A DNA stretch of 64,000 bases, from positions 1-64,000 of the forward strand of contig NZ_CANKWH010000007.1 in assembly GCF_947487305.1 (NCBI RefSeq). The letters run 5' to 3'. The translations under genes were made by a program, and so were the position numbers. This DNA is from an uncultured Paracoccus sp. GTDB taxonomy: Bacteria; Pseudomonadota; Alphaproteobacteria; Rhodobacterales; Rhodobacteraceae. This document shows positions 43,174 to 52,467 of this stretch, one piece after another; the stretch's first letter is position 1; each line of letters begins with the position of its first letter. Below the pieces are notes generated by a model, which was given only the letters and a program-made list of their open reading frames with translations, was not told where the DNA came from and made no database searches.

Positions 43174-46100
43174 CTACTCCGCCGGCAGTGTCCGCGCCCG
43201 GTTCAGCCCGATCTTGCGCCCGATCCAGCCAAAGACCCGGTGCTGCGAGCCATGCACGACCGAGAAAAGCGAGGGCACGAAGAGAAGCGACAGCACGGTC
43301 GAGAGCAGCAGCCCGCCGATCACCGCAATGGCCATCGGCGCGCGGAACTCGCCGCCCTCGCCCACGGCCAGCGCCGAGGGCACCATGCCCGCGCTCATGG
43401 CGATGGTCGTCATGACGATGGGGCGGGCGCGCTTGTGGACCGCGTCCAGGATCGCCTCGCGCTTGGGCGTCCCTTCGCCCATCGAGGTCAGGGCGAATTC
43501 GACCAGCATGATCGCGTTCTTGGTCACGATCCCCATCAGCATCAGGAAGCCGATCACCACCGCCATGCTGATCGAATTGCCGGTGATGTAGAGCGCAAGG
43601 ATCGCGCCGCCGATGGCCAGAGGCAGCGACAGGAGGATCGAGATCGGGGTGACGAAATTGTGGAAGAGCAGCACCAGCACGACATAGACCAAGAGGATGC
43701 CCGAGCCCATCGCCAGCCCGAAGGCGCCAAAGACCTCGGCCATGATCTCGGCATCGCCTGCCGCCTGGATCGAGGTGCCCGGCGGCATCTCGACCTCGCT
43801 TTGCAGCGCCGTCACCTCGGCGCTGACCGGTCCCAGAAGCGCGCCATCGGCAAGGTTGGCCGAGACCGTGGTGCGGTATTGCTGGTCATATCGGCCGATC
43901 TCGGTCGCGCCGCGCGACAACACCACATCGGCCACGACGCCAAGCGGGATTTGCCCCACGGCCGAAGGCACGCGCAGGCTTTCGATCAGCTGCCAGTCCT
44001 CGCGCGCCGCGCGGTTCAGCCGCACCACGATCGGCACCTGTTCCTGCCCGGTATTGAACTTGGCGAGGTTCGATTCCGTATCCCCCAGCGTCGCCACCCG
44101 TAGCGTTGTCGCCAGCGCGCTGGCCGATACGCCCAGCTGCGCCGCGACATCGGCGCGGGGCAGGATCTGGATCTCGGGCCGCTGCAGGCTGGCCGAGGAG
44201 GTGACACCCTCGAGGCTGGGCAGCGTCTTCATCTTCTCCACCAGACGCTCGGCCGCCAGCGCCGCGCCTTCCTCGGTCTCACCCAACACACTGATGGTGA
44301 AGTCGTTCTGGCCGTTCTCGTTCTGGAAGTTGATGCGCATGTCCGGCACATCGGCCAGCCGATCCTTCAACTCGGCCTCCAGCACGAACTGGCTGCGTTC
44401 GCGCGAATCCTTCGGGCCGTAGTTGATCATTAGGCGGGATTTGGTGATCGCCGCGCCGCCGCCATTGACGAAGACCGATTGCACCTCGGGCGTCTCGCGG
44501 ACCATGGCACTGATCGCCCGCGCCGCATCCTCGGTCTCGCCGATGGTCGATCCGGGCGGCAATTCCAGCTCGATCTGGCTGCGCCCGTAATCCGAGGCCG
44601 GGATAAACTCGGTCGGCAGCAGCGTCGCCGAATAGATCGAACCGGCAAAGACACCCAGTCCCGCCAGCAGCGTCAGCCCGCGATGGCGCATGGTCCAGCG
44701 CAGGATGCGCATCAGCCCGCGCATCAGGAACCCGTCGCGCTGCACCTCGGGATGGGCGCGGTCGCGGATGAAATAGGCGGCCAGCATCGGCGTGATGATC
44801 CGCGCTACCAGCAGCGAAAACAGAACCGAGACCGCGACGGTCAGGCCGAACTGCTTGAAATACTGCCCCGGAATCCCGCCCATGAAGCTGACCGGCGCAA
44901 AGACGGCGACGATGGAGAAGCTGATCGCGATGACGGTCATGCCGATCTCGGTCGCGGCCTCTTCACTGGCCTCATAGGGCGGCATCCCCATGTTGATATG
45001 CCGGACGATGTTCTCGATCTCGACGATGGCATCATCGACCAGAATGCCAGTGACCAGCGTGATCCCCAAGAGGCTGATCCCGTTCAGGGTGAAGCCCAGC
45101 CAGTCCATGACGAAGAAGGTCGGGATGATCGACAGGGGCAGCGCCACGGCGGCGATCAGGGTCGCCCGCCAGTTCCTGAGGAACAGGAAGACCACGATCA
45201 CCGCCAGCGCCGCACCTTCATACAGCGTCTCCATCGCGCTGTGATAGCTCGAGGACGTGTAGGTGGTGGAATCGTCGATCAGGGTGATGCGGGTATCGGG
45301 ATAACGGCCGGCGATCTCGGCCAGCTTGGCCTTGGTGCCATCGCCCGCCACGAGGTCCGATTTACCGCTGGCGCGATAGACGCCGAAGGCCACGACCGGC
45401 TGGCCGTTCAGTAGGGCAAAGCTGCGCTCCTCGCTGGCGCCGTCGATGACCTCGCCCAGCTGGTCCAGCCGGATCGTCGCGCCATTGGCGATAGCGATGG
45501 GGGTGGCGGCCAGAAGCTCGACCGTATTGGCGGCGCCAAGCGTGCGGATGGAATATTCGCTGCCGGCCAGATCGCCGCGCCCGCCGCCCAGATCGATGTT
45601 CTTGGCCACCAGCTGGTTCGAGATCTCGGCTGCGGTCAGCCCCTGCGCCAGCAGCCGTTCGGGGTCCAGTTCCACCTTGATCTCGCGCTCGGCCCCGCCG
45701 ATCCGCTCGGTCTTGCCGACGGCATCGACGGTCGACAATTCGCGGTCGATCACGTCATCTACGAAGCGCGACAGTTCCTCAATGGTCTGGGTCGGGTCGC
45801 TGACCGCATAGGTCAGGATCGGAAAGCTTTCCACATCGACGCGCTGCACGATCGGCTCGACGATGCTTTCGGGCAGGTCGCTACGGACATTCGACACCGC
45901 GTCCTTGATGTCATTCACCGCCCGGTCGCTGTCGGTTTCCAACTCGAATTCGACGGTGATGGTGGCGGCGCTGTCGCTGGCGGTCGAATGGATATGCCGC
46001 ACGCCGGTAACGGCGGCGATGCTGTCCTCGATCGGCTGGATGATCTGCGCCGTCAATTCCGACGGTGCGGCACCCGGCTGGACCACGGTGACATTGACGA

Positions 46101-46230
46101 GGGGCAGGTCGATATTCGGCATGGCCGTGACCGGCAGGCGCTGAAAGCTGAACAGCCCGACAATCAGCAGCACCAGGAAGATGGCAATGGGCGGGACCGG
46201 ATGCTTGATCGACCAGGTCGAGAGGTTCAT
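43174..46230 (-). CDS. RND efflux transporter, inner-membrane pump (AcrB/HAE1-like)
   Basis: 1018 aa, full length for an RND pump. There is an N-terminal membrane helix (about 10-30) and two large periplasmic loops (about 40-330 and 560-860). The five-helix bundles contain the proton-relay aspartate region GILVDDAIVEIEN (about 395-407). FVNGGGAAITKS and PPGTSIQAAGDAE are typical of HAE1-type pumps. It exports hydrophobic or amphiphilic compounds with the membrane-fusion protein encoded just upstream (ATGA overlap). No outer-membrane TolC gene is adjacent. Confidence 0.93.
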   Translation of the reverse strand: MNLSTWSIKHPVPPIAIFLVLLIVGLFSFQRLPVTAMPNIDLPLVNVTVVQPGAAPSELTAQIIQPIEDSIAAVTGVRHIHSTASDSAATITVEFELETDSDRAVNDIKDAVSNVRSDLPESIVEPIVQRVDVESFPILTYAVSDPTQTIEELSRFVDDVIDRELSTVDAVGKTERIGGAEREIKVELDPERLLAQGLTAAEISNQLVAKNIDLGGGRGDLAGSEYSIRTLGAANTVELLAATPIAIANGATIRLDQLGEVIDGASEERSFALLNGQPVVAFGVYRASGKSDLVAGDGTKAKLAEIAGRYPDTRITLIDDSTTYTSSSYHSAMETLYEGAALAVIVVFLFLRNWRATLIAAVALPLSIIPTFFVMDWLGFTLNGISLLGITLVTGILVDDAIVEIENIVRHINMGMPPYEASEEAATEIGMTVIAISFSIVAVFAPVSFMGGIPGQYFKQFGLTVAVSVLFSLLVARIITPMLAAYFIRDRAHPEVQRDGFLMRGLMRILRWTMRHRGLTLLAGLGVFAGSIYSATLLPTEFIPASDYGRSQIELELPPGSTIGETEDAARAISAMVRETPEVQSVFVNGGGAAITKSRLMINYGPKDSRERSQFVLEAELKDRLADVPDMRINFQNENGQNDFTISVLGETEEGAALAAERLVEKMKTLPSLEGVTSSASLQRPEIQILPRADVAAQLGVSASALATTLRVATLGDTESNLAKFNTGQEQVPIVVRLNRAAREDWQLIESLRVPSAVGQIPLGVVADVVLSRGATEIGRYDQQYRTTVSANLADGALLGPVSAEVTALQSEVEMPPGTSIQAAGDAEIMAEVFGAFGLAMGSGILLVYVVLVLLFHNFVTPISILLSLPLAIGGAILALYITGNSISMAVVIGFLMLMGIVTKNAIMLVEFALTSMGEGTPKREAILDAVHKRARPIVMTTIAMSAGMVPSALAVGEGGEFRAPMAIAVIGGLLLSTVLSLLFVPSLFSVVHGSQHRVFGWIGRKIGLNRARTLPAE

Positions 46231-47438
46231 GGCTTCTCTCCGCCCGCCTCCGCCGTGGCGGGTTCCCCGCTTGCCTCCGGCACCTTCGCCGTCACCGGCT
46301 TCACGCGATCACCATCGCGGAAAAAGGCACCCGAGCGGGCGATGACCGTCTCGCCGGCCTCAAGCCCAGTGACAATCTCGCGCTGCGCCTGCCACAGGAT
46401 CCCGGCCTTGACCTCGCGCCGCTCGACCGTGCCGTCCCGGACCAGCAGCACCCATTCGCCCTCGTCATCGGCCAAAACCGCTGGCGCCGGTAGTGCCACC
46501 GCCTCGCGCCGCGCGGTGATGACGGCGCCATTGGCGAAAAGCCCGGTGCGCAGGCCGGGATCGGGGTCCAGCGCGATGCGCAGGCTGCCAAGCCGCGTCA
46601 CCGGATCGACCCGCGCCGGCAACAGCCGCACCCGTCCCTGAACCAGCCCGACGCCTGCCACCTCGATCTCGGCCGGATCGCCGACCGACAGCTGATGCAG
46701 CGCCGTCTCGATCACCTCGGCTGACAGCTCGATCTCGCCCCCGGCGATCAGCCGGAACAACGGATCGCCGCTGGACCCGGCAATCGCCCCCAGTTCGGCC
46801 TGCCGCTCGACGATCACCCCGTCGGTCGGGGCGGTGATGTCTGTGCGCGCGAGGTTCAGCCGGGCGATGCCCCGCGCCGCCTCGGCCTGTGCCAGTGCCG
46901 CCCGCGCCACTGCCAGCCCATCACTGGCCGAGGCCGCCTGTGCCTGCGCCCCGGCCTCAGCGGCTACGGCATCATCCAGCGCCGCCTGCGAGGCGCTGCC
47001 GCTGCTGCGCAGACGCCGCACCCGGTCCAGCGAGGCCACAGCCTGCACGCGCGTCGCCTCGGCGCTGGCAATGGCGCTTTGCGCCTGACTGACGCTGGCC
47101 TCGGCGCGCTGATATTCCGCCTCGGCCTGCGCAAGCTGCGCCGCCAGCGTGTCGCGGCTCAGCCGCGCCAGCACCTGCCCGGTCTCGACCGTATCGCCGG
47201 CCTCGACCAGCAATTCGGTGATCTCGAACCCCGAAACCTGTGGAAAGATCAGCGCCTCCTGCCGCGCGACCAGCGTGCCCGACAGAAGCACGCGCGCCTG
47301 CATCTCGGTCATCGCCGCCGTGGCGACCGTCACCGAGGGGATCGAGGGTTCAGTCGCTGTCGTTGCCGCGCTGACTTCAGCCCAGACCGGACGGGACAGC
47401 GCAAGGGCCGCCATGGCGATGCTGAGATAGATCTTCAC
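46227..47438 (-). CDS. RND efflux membrane-fusion protein (HlyD/AcrA family)
   Basis: 403 aa with a signal peptide (about 1-20). Paired lipoyl-like half motifs flank a long alpha hairpin (about 105-185, rich in A/E/Q, for example AQAEAEYQRAEASVSQAQ). A beta-barrel region and a membrane-proximal domain ending in a Pro/Ala/Glu tail follow. It links the RND pump to an outer-membrane channel. The start lies about 90 bp from a 12+6+12 dyad, which may be its operator. Confidence 0.92.
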   Translation of the reverse strand: MKIYLSIAMAALALSRPVWAEVSAATTATEPSIPSVTVATAAMTEMQARVLLSGTLVARQEALIFPQVSGFEITELLVEAGDTVETGQVLARLSRDTLAAQLAQAEAEYQRAEASVSQAQSAIASAEATRVQAVASLDRVRRLRSSGSASQAALDDAVAAEAGAQAQAASASDGLAVARAALAQAEAARGIARLNLARTDITAPTDGVIVERQAELGAIAGSSGDPLFRLIAGGEIELSAEVIETALHQLSVGDPAEIEVAGVGLVQGRVRLLPARVDPVTRLGSLRIALDPDPGLRTGLFANGAVITARREAVALPAPAVLADDEGEWVLLVRDGTVERREVKAGILWQAQREIVTGLEAGETVIARSGAFFRDGDRVKPVTAKVPEASGEPATAEAGGEKP

Positions 47439-47526
47439 GCGGCACGTGCCCCCATCATCCTACAGCCCGGATCACCCGGGGCCGAAATGTAAGAACCATT
47501 TACTTAGGCCGGATCGGCCCCGCGAA

Positions 47527-47556
47527 CAATGAGGGCAAACGTAATTGCTCTCAATG
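47527..47556. promoter_or_regulatory. Candidate operator upstream of the RND efflux operon
   Basis: CAATGAGGGCAA (47527-47538) and TTGCTCTCAATG (47545-47556) form an inverted repeat with 10 of 12 matches around a 6-bp spacer, about 90 bp before the membrane-fusion gene. The layout resembles operators of TetR- or MarR-type efflux repressors. No such regulator gene is next to it. Confidence 0.5.
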
Positions 47557-47620
47557 GTCCAGAGCGGTCAGATCGTCGGGAATCGGTCACCTTGCCGTGC
47601 CTGACGTTGCGGAAACGAGG

Positions 47621-48391
47621 TCAGAACGTGACGGTGACGCCCGGCAGTTTCAGTTCCGCGATCAGGTCGCGCAGCTCTTGCCGGGCGGCGATGTTCGACA
47701 TGTTCAGCGTCTCGGTGCCGACATCCTTCAGGTCCAACAGCGTCAACCCGCGCGGGAACAGCTCGCGGAAGATGACCCGTTCGGAAAAGCCCGGCGCCAC
47801 GCGAAAGCCGATGCGGCGCGACAGGTTGGTCAGCGCGTCGCCGACCTTGCGCTTGTTGTGCATGGCCTGCGTGCCGAGGCGGTTCCTCAGCACCAGCCAA
47901 TCGATCGGCCCCGCCCCGGCCTGCCCGCGCATCTGCCGCGCCGCCCAGACCATCTCGGCATAGATCGACGGCCCGAGCACGTCGCCATCGGGCGACATAT
48001 GCGCCAGAAGGTCGAAATCGATGAAACTGTCGTTCAAGGGCGTAATCAACGTATCGGCCAGCGCATGGGCCATCTGGCTCAGCTTGGTATGCGAACCGGG
48101 ACAGTCCAGCAGGATGAAATCACAGCGCGGGTCCAACTCGGCCAGAACCGGGCTCAGCGGATCGGCGCCCTCGGCCATGAAGGCCAGTTCGGGCGTCGGC
48201 AGCTCGATCCCTTCGCGCGCCATGAAGGCCATGCGGTTTTCCAGGTAGCGGCCAAAGCTGCGCTGGCGCACGTCCAGATCCAGCCCGGCGATCCGGTGCC
48301 CCATCCGCGCCAGCGCGGTGGCCACATGCATCGAGGTGGTGGACTTGCCCGAGCCGCCCTTTTCGTTCCCGACAACGATGATATGCGCCAC
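47621..48391 (-). CDS. mipZ: Division-plane positioning ATPase MipZ
   Basis: 256-aa ParA/MinD-type ATPase. The deviant Walker A NEKGGSGKSTT lies near 8-18. The A' aspartate is in GLDLDVRQRSFGRYLENR, a stretch characteristic of MipZ rather than chromosomal ParA, and Walker B is in FILLDCPGS. MipZ forms gradients from ParB at the poles and blocks FtsZ there. The GTG start at 48391 has a perfect GGAGG 5 bp upstream; the longer open frame lacks one. It stands alone. Confidence 0.9.
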   Translation of the reverse strand: MAHIIVVGNEKGGSGKSTTSMHVATALARMGHRIAGLDLDVRQRSFGRYLENRMAFMAREGIELPTPELAFMAEGADPLSPVLAELDPRCDFILLDCPGSHTKLSQMAHALADTLITPLNDSFIDFDLLAHMSPDGDVLGPSIYAEMVWAARQMRGQAGAGPIDWLVLRNRLGTQAMHNKRKVGDALTNLSRRIGFRVAPGFSERVIFRELFPRGLTLLDLKDVGTETLNMSNIAARQELRDLIAELKLPGVTVTF

Positions 48392-48536
48392 GAATCCTCC
48401 GGCCTGCGAACGGATCGGACCATAGGAGATGCGCGCGGGGTTGGGAAGCGGGCCAAGGCAGAACCGTGGCAGGTAATCCGCGGCGAAAACTCGCATCGCC
48501 CTTGCCCGACGGCCCGGCGATGCCTAGGAATGGAAT

Positions 48537-49004
48537 ATGATTACCCAGAAGATGAAATATGCGCTCAAGGCCTTGATCGTGCTGGCGGAAGAACGCGCCG
48601 GCCCGAACGGAGCCCTGCAGATCGAGGAAATCGCCCGGCGCTCTGGCGCGCCGAAACGGTTTCTCGAGCATATCCTGCTGCAGATCCGTGACGCCGGCAT
48701 CATTGCCTCGATCCGCGGGCGCAAGGGTGGCTACCGGATGATCCGCGATCCGGGCGAGGTGCCGCTGGAGCCGCTTATGCGCCGGATCGAGGGGCCGCTC
48801 GCGCCCCTGCCCTGCCTGTCGCGCAGCGCCTATCAACGCTGCGAGGATTGCGTGGACGAGGCGACCTGCCAGCTGCGGCGCATGTTCAGCGGCATTTTCT
48901 GGTCCTATCTCCTGCTGGTCGAATCGCTGACCCTGGCCGATCTGGTCGGTGAACCGGGCCATAAACTGCTGTCCGACCCGGCAGACGCCTCGCCCGAAGG
49001 TTGA
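48537..49004 (+). CDS. Rrf2-family transcriptional regulator
   Basis: 155 aa. A winged helix-turn-helix (about 1-80, MKYALKALIVLAEE and RGRKGGYRMI) is followed by a dimerisation helix. Cysteines in PCLSRSAYQRCEDCVDEATC (about 95-114) suggest an iron-sulfur or redox/nitrosative sensor of the IscR/NsrR/RirA type. The ligand pattern is not a clear match to any of these. The two small genes that follow, with a palindromic promoter region, are candidate targets. Confidence 0.87.
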   Translation: MITQKMKYALKALIVLAEERAGPNGALQIEEIARRSGAPKRFLEHILLQIRDAGIIASIRGRKGGYRMIRDPGEVPLEPLMRRIEGPLAPLPCLSRSAYQRCEDCVDEATCQLRRMFSGIFWSYLLLVESLTLADLVGEPGHKLLSDPADASPEG

Positions 49005-49050
49005 GAAATCAAGGCGCTACAAGAATCTCGACTTCAGCGGTCGTTTTTTA

Positions 49051-49079
49051 TTGATAAACACGATACGATAAGTCGTAAT
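49051..49079 (+). promoter_or_regulatory. Candidate promoter with palindromic operator
   Basis: TTGATA (49051-49056) and CGTAAT (49074-49079) with a 17-bp spacer resemble a housekeeping promoter before the small gene at 49125. TACGA-TAAG-TCGTA (49064-49077), a perfect dyad, overlaps the spacer and -10 and so could be an operator. The region is strikingly AT-rich for this genome. Confidence 0.5.
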
Positions 49080-49124
49080 AAACCTGTCGGCGCAAGCTGA
49101 CGGAGCAACGACGGAGTATCCGCC

Positions 49125-49367
49125 ATGACGATGCTGAACCACCTGACCGCCTTTGCCGGTGCCGCCTATCAAGCGATGCGCCCGCTGCCTCCGGTCTTCG
49201 CGGTCGATCTGATCGACAGCGACACGGGCCGGCACCACTGCATCGCCGGCATCCCGGTGACGGTCATGACCCGGGACCCGGCCGCCGCCAGCGCCGAATT
49301 GCTGCGCAACCGCGACACCCTGCGCTGGACGACCCGCGCCACGCCTCTGGAAGGACAGCTGCAATGA
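49125..49367 (+). CDS. Small hypothetical protein, 80 aa
   Basis: 80 aa, no signal peptide. It contains a beta-rich stretch FAVDLIDSDTGRHHCIAGIPVTVMTRDPAAASAE split around residues 25-58. CGGAG lies before the ATG and an AT-rich promoter-like region precedes it. The gene overlaps the next by 4 bp (ATGA), which together with G/C-biased third positions supports real coding. No family is recognised. It is about 120 bp downstream of the Rrf2 gene and may be its target. Confidence 0.6.
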   Translation: MTMLNHLTAFAGAAYQAMRPLPPVFAVDLIDSDTGRHHCIAGIPVTVMTRDPAAASAELLRNRDTLRWTTRATPLEGQLQ

Positions 49368-49633
49368 ACGCCATCATCTTCCAGGGCTTCACCGCCCATG
49401 TGACCCCGCTTCTGCCCGAGCTGTTCCAGTCACCCCCGCCGGCGGCCCGGCAGCGCGATCTGGGCTTTGCGACGATCGAGCTCAGCGGCCAGCGATCGGC
49501 GCAAGGGCCGGTCCTGCGCCGCTACCGCGACGGGCGCGTCACCATCGAGGCGGGCGAGCGCGAGATCACCGGACACCCGATCGGAGGGGCTGCCCCGAAA
49601 GGGTGGTGGGCATCGCTGACGACCTCCCTTTGA
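49364..49633 (+). CDS. Small hypothetical protein, 89 aa
   Basis: 89 aa, start overlapping the preceding small gene (ATGA). The sequence is Pro-rich in the middle (FQSPPPAARQRDLGFATIEL) and has no membrane segment. No function or family is recognised. The overlap with the 80-aa gene makes a two-gene unit plausible; the hairpin at 49663-49688 lies 30 bp after the stop. Confidence 0.55.
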   Translation: MNAIIFQGFTAHVTPLLPELFQSPPPAARQRDLGFATIELSGQRSAQGPVLRRYRDGRVTIEAGEREITGHPIGGAAPKGWWASLTTSL

Positions 49634-49662
49634 TCCTGCAGCCGTCACCCATGCCCAACGAA

Positions 49663-49688
49663 GAACGCCGCCCCAAGGGGCGGCGTTC
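49663..49688. terminator. Hairpin between convergent genes
   Basis: GAACGCCGCCCC (49663-49674) pairs perfectly with GGGGCGGCGTTC (49677-49688). It lies between the stop of the 89-aa gene and the stop of rpmE, so it probably ends both transcripts. No long T run follows on either strand. Confidence 0.65.
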
Positions 49689-49712
49689 GCATTTCCACGC
49701 AGGTCGGGCTTC

Positions 49713-49934
49713 TCAGAAGCCGAGGCCGGCGTATTTGTTCTTGAACTTCGACACGCGGCCGCCGGTATCCATCAGCTTGGCCGAGCCGCCGGTCCAGGCG
49801 GGGTGCGAGGTCGGGTCAATGTCCAGCGACATGGTGTCGCCTTCCTTGCCCCAGGTCGACCGCACCGCAAAGGTGGTGCCGTCCGTCATCTTGACCTCGA
49901 TCATGTGATAATCGGGATGAATGTCTTTCCGCAT
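49713..49934 (-). CDS. rpmE: Ribosomal protein L31, cysteine-free form
   Basis: 73 aa with the L31 signature [20 protein letters not shown] and HPAWTGG. It has no cysteine at all, so the four-Cys zinc site of classical L31 is missing. It is the last gene of the translation operon, 11 bp after rplS. Cysteine-free L31 does not need zinc, which fits an organism with a tight Zur/Znu system. Confidence 0.95.
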   Translation of the reverse strand: MRKDIHPDYHMIEVKMTDGTTFAVRSTWGKEGDTMSLDIDPTSHPAWTGGSAKLMDTGGRVSKFKNKYAGLGF

Positions 49935-49945
49935 CAGAGGTCTCC

Positions 49946-50335
49946 TCAGGCTTTCGCGTCAGCGCCCGACTTGGGCTTGTAGTTGGTTTTCTCGGCGATA
50001 CGGGCCGACTTGCCGCGACGGTCGCGCAGGTAATACAGCTTGGCGCGACGCACGCGGCCGCGGCGGACCACTTCGATCGAGTCGATGTTGGTCGAGTACA
50101 GCGGGAAGACGCGCTCGACGCCCTCGCCAAAGCTGATCTTGCGCACGGTGAAGCTGGCGGCGATGCCGCTGCCACCCTTGCGGCTGATGCAGACGCCTTC
50201 ATAGTTCTGCACCCGGGTGCGGGTGCCTTCGGTCACTTTGTAGCCGACACGGATGGTGTCGCCGGCCTTGAAGTCCGGAATGGTCTTGCCAAGCTCGGCG
50301 ATCTGCTCGGCTTCCAGTTGGGCGATCAGGTTCAT
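49946..50335 (-). CDS. rplS: Ribosomal protein L19
   Basis: 129 aa. [16 protein letters not shown] and [31 protein letters not shown] (split at residues 70-100) are diagnostic. L19 sits at the 30S/50S interface. The start [14 protein letters not shown] has an AGGA 9 bases upstream; in-frame ATGs further up overlap the trmD end. It is followed by rpmE. Confidence 0.96.
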   Translation of the reverse strand: MNLIAQLEAEQIAELGKTIPDFKAGDTIRVGYKVTEGTRTRVQNYEGVCISRKGGSGIAASFTVRKISFGEGVERVFPLYSTNIDSIEVVRRGRVRRAKLYYLRDRRGKSARIAEKTNYKPKSGADAKA

Positions 50336-50339
50336 CGCA

Positions 50340-51194
50340 TTAGTCCTTTTCATGCTCGCGGTAGCCCCGCGATTGGTCTGATGCGCCCGAGAGCTGTCGG
50401 TCCTTTGTCGGGTCCACTTGCGTCTCCGCAAATGCCCGCCACAGGTCGGGGCGGCGTTCCTTGGTCAGGCTTTCGGCCTGTTCGCGCCTCCAAGCAGCAA
50501 TGGCCGCGTGATTTCCCGACATGACGACATCGGGGATCCTGCGGCCTTCCCACTCGGCGGGGCGAGTATAGTGCGGGTGCTCAAGCAAACCTTCGGAAAA
50601 GGATTCCTCGGTCAGTGACGCCTGATTCCCCAGCACGCGCGGTATAAGGCGAACCGTCGCGTCGATCAAGACCTGTGCTGCAAGCTCGCCGCCGGTCAGG
50701 ACATAGTCGCCGATGCTGACCTCTTCGATGCCGCGCGCCTCCAGCACCCGCTGGTCCACGCCCTCGAAGCGGCCGCAGATCAGGGTGACGCCCGGACCTT
50801 CGGCCAGCGCACGGGCACGGGCTTGCGTGAAGGGCCGTCCGCGCGGCGAGAGATAGAGCACCGGCAAACGCGGATCGGCCTGATCCAGCGCCGAGGCCAT
50901 CACGTCGGGACGGATCACCATGCCGGCCCCGCCCCCTGCCGGCGTGTCATCGACATTGCGATGCTTGCCGATGCCATGCTCGCGCAGCGGGATCGTGCGC
51001 AGGTTCCACAGCCCCTCGGCCAGCGCCTTGCCGGTCAGCGACAGGCCAAGCGTGCCGGGAAAGGCTTCGGGAAACAGCGTGACGATGTTCACCGTCCACG
51101 CCCCTTTAACCTGCGGTTCGGTAATGAGCTCACGCGGCTTCAGGCTGGGACGGATGGTCAACCGCCCATGGGATTTCGTCGGCGCTTCGCTCAC
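50340..51194 (-). CDS. trmD: tRNA (guanine-N1)-methyltransferase TrmD
   Basis: 284 aa. A GTG start ([10 protein letters not shown]) overlaps the previous stop as GTGA and adds a roughly 35-residue N-terminal extension before the usual TrmD start near [12 protein letters not shown]. The extension and its KSHGR/SLKPREL pattern are typical of Rhodobacteraceae. The trefoil-knot SAM site is seen in [13 protein letters not shown] and the catalytic aspartate in [11 protein letters not shown]. It methylates G37 of tRNAs and prevents frameshifting. Confidence 0.93.
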   Translation of the reverse strand: MSEAPTKSHGRLTIRPSLKPRELITEPQVKGAWTVNIVTLFPEAFPGTLGLSLTGKALAEGLWNLRTIPLREHGIGKHRNVDDTPAGGGAGMVIRPDVMASALDQADPRLPVLYLSPRGRPFTQARARALAEGPGVTLICGRFEGVDQRVLEARGIEEVSIGDYVLTGGELAAQVLIDATVRLIPRVLGNQASLTEESFSEGLLEHPHYTRPAEWEGRRIPDVVMSGNHAAIAAWRREQAESLTKERRPDLWRAFAETQVDPTKDRQLSGASDQSRGYREHEKD

Positions 51195-51532
51195 ACGCCC
51201 GGCCCCGGCGGCATCAGGTGCCGGCGCGCCATGGCGGCCAGCACGAAGACCACGGTGACGCCCACCGGCAGCCAACTGGGCCAATCCGTCAGCGGCCCCA
51301 TCTGCCCGCCCAGCCACCAGAGCCCCAGCGACAGGCCCCCGATGACAAGGAAGCCGACCACAAACACCCCGACCTCGCGGCCCGAGCTTTGCACCGGCGG
51401 GCGCAGCAGCGCGACCGAAATGAGGATGGCGAAGATATAGGCCAGCGGATCGGACTGGCCGGTCAGCCCCTGCAGAAGCGGCCCGGCCAACATGCCAAGC
51501 GCCAGAACCAGGGTCAGCGGATCGCGGCTCAT
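51191..51532 (-). CDS. Small membrane protein between rimM and trmD
   Basis: 113 aa with three or four hydrophobic segments (about 5-22, 28-45, 55-72 and 88-103) and no recognised motif. It overlaps rimM by 4 bp (ATGA) and trmD by 4 bp (GTGA), so it is inserted into the usual rpsP-rimM-trmD order and must be co-translated. No function is known to me. Confidence 0.7.
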   Translation of the reverse strand: MSRDPLTLVLALGMLAGPLLQGLTGQSDPLAYIFAILISVALLRPPVQSSGREVGVFVVGFLVIGGLSLGLWWLGGQMGPLTDWPSWLPVGVTVVFVLAAMARRHLMPPGPGV

Positions 51533-52053
51533 GCGCCCTCTCCTTCGGCCGGATCATTATCCTCGCCCGGCGGGTCGGCGACGATGCGCCCGGCGGTCAG
51601 ATCGACCGTCGGGACCACCGCGCGGGTGAAGGGCAGCAGCAGGATCTCGCGGCCGACCACTTCCAGAATATCGCCCGCGCCATGGTCATAGATGGCGCGA
51701 ACCCGGCCAAGCGCCTGCCCGCCGGTATCCACCACCTCCAGCCCGATCAGGTCGGCATGGTAGAACTCGTCATCGGGAAGGCTCGGCAGCACCTCGCGCG
51801 GCGCCCAGAGCGTGACGCCCTTCAGCGCCTCGGCGGCCTCGCGCGTGTCTACGCCGCTCAGCCTTGCCCCGAACCCGCCGGTGACGGGCCGGGTCAGGCT
51901 GATGGTGAAGGACCGCTTGCCGTCTTCACTGCTCAGCGGGCCGTAACTTGCAATGTCGCGCGGTTCAGAGGTGAAGCTTTTCAGCCGCACCTCGCCACGG
52001 ACGCCAAAGGCGCCCGCGATCGCGCCGACACAGATGCGGCCCGCCGAGGCCAT
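51529..52053 (-). CDS. rimM: Ribosome maturation factor RimM
   Basis: 174 aa. The N-terminal domain ([20 protein letters not shown]) and PRC-barrel-like C-terminal half ([22 protein letters not shown]) are both present. It binds S19 and aids 30S head assembly. It lies 3 bp after rpsP and overlaps the next gene by 4 bp. The C terminus carries a short acidic tail ([12 protein letters not shown]). Confidence 0.95.
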   Translation of the reverse strand: MASAGRICVGAIAGAFGVRGEVRLKSFTSEPRDIASYGPLSSEDGKRSFTISLTRPVTGGFGARLSGVDTREAAEALKGVTLWAPREVLPSLPDDEFYHADLIGLEVVDTGGQALGRVRAIYDHGAGDILEVVGREILLLPFTRAVVPTVDLTAGRIVADPPGEDNDPAEGEGA

Positions 52054-52056
52054 GGA

Positions 52057-52419
52057 TTACTCGGCGCTTTCTTCGGCCGGAGCAGCAGCGCGCGCGGCTT
52101 TCTTCTCGGCGCGCTCTTTGGCAGCCTTGCCGGGCTCACCCTTCTTCAGGTTCTTGCGCTCGGTCTTGGCGGTGACGCCGGCAGCTTCGAGGAAGCGGGC
52201 CACGCGATCGGTCGGCTGCGCGCCCTGGCCCAGCCAGTGCTGCACGCGCTCGATGTCCATCTTGATGCGGTCTTCGCTGTCTTTCGGCAAGAGCGGGTTA
52301 TAGGTGCCCAGCTTCTCGAGGAAGCGGCCATCGCGCGGCATGCGCGAATCGGTGGCGACGATGGCGTAATGCGGGCGCTTCTTGCTGCCGCCACGGGCCA
52401 GACGGATCTTCATTGCCAT
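52057..52419 (-). CDS. rpsP: Ribosomal protein S16
   Basis: 120 aa. [20 protein letters not shown] and [18 protein letters not shown] are conserved. A Lys/Ala-rich C-terminal extension (about 85-120) is common in alphaproteobacteria. GGAGAA lies just upstream of the ATG. It is in the operon with rimM and trmD. Confidence 0.96.
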   Translation of the reverse strand: MAMKIRLARGGSKKRPHYAIVATDSRMPRDGRFLEKLGTYNPLLPKDSEDRIKMDIERVQHWLGQGAQPTDRVARFLEAAGVTAKTERKNLKKGEPGKAAKERAEKKAARAAAPAEESAE

Positions 52420-52467
52420 TGGGATTCTCCTTTAGAATGGCGTGGTGTGGTGGGAATGGTTCCCAAC

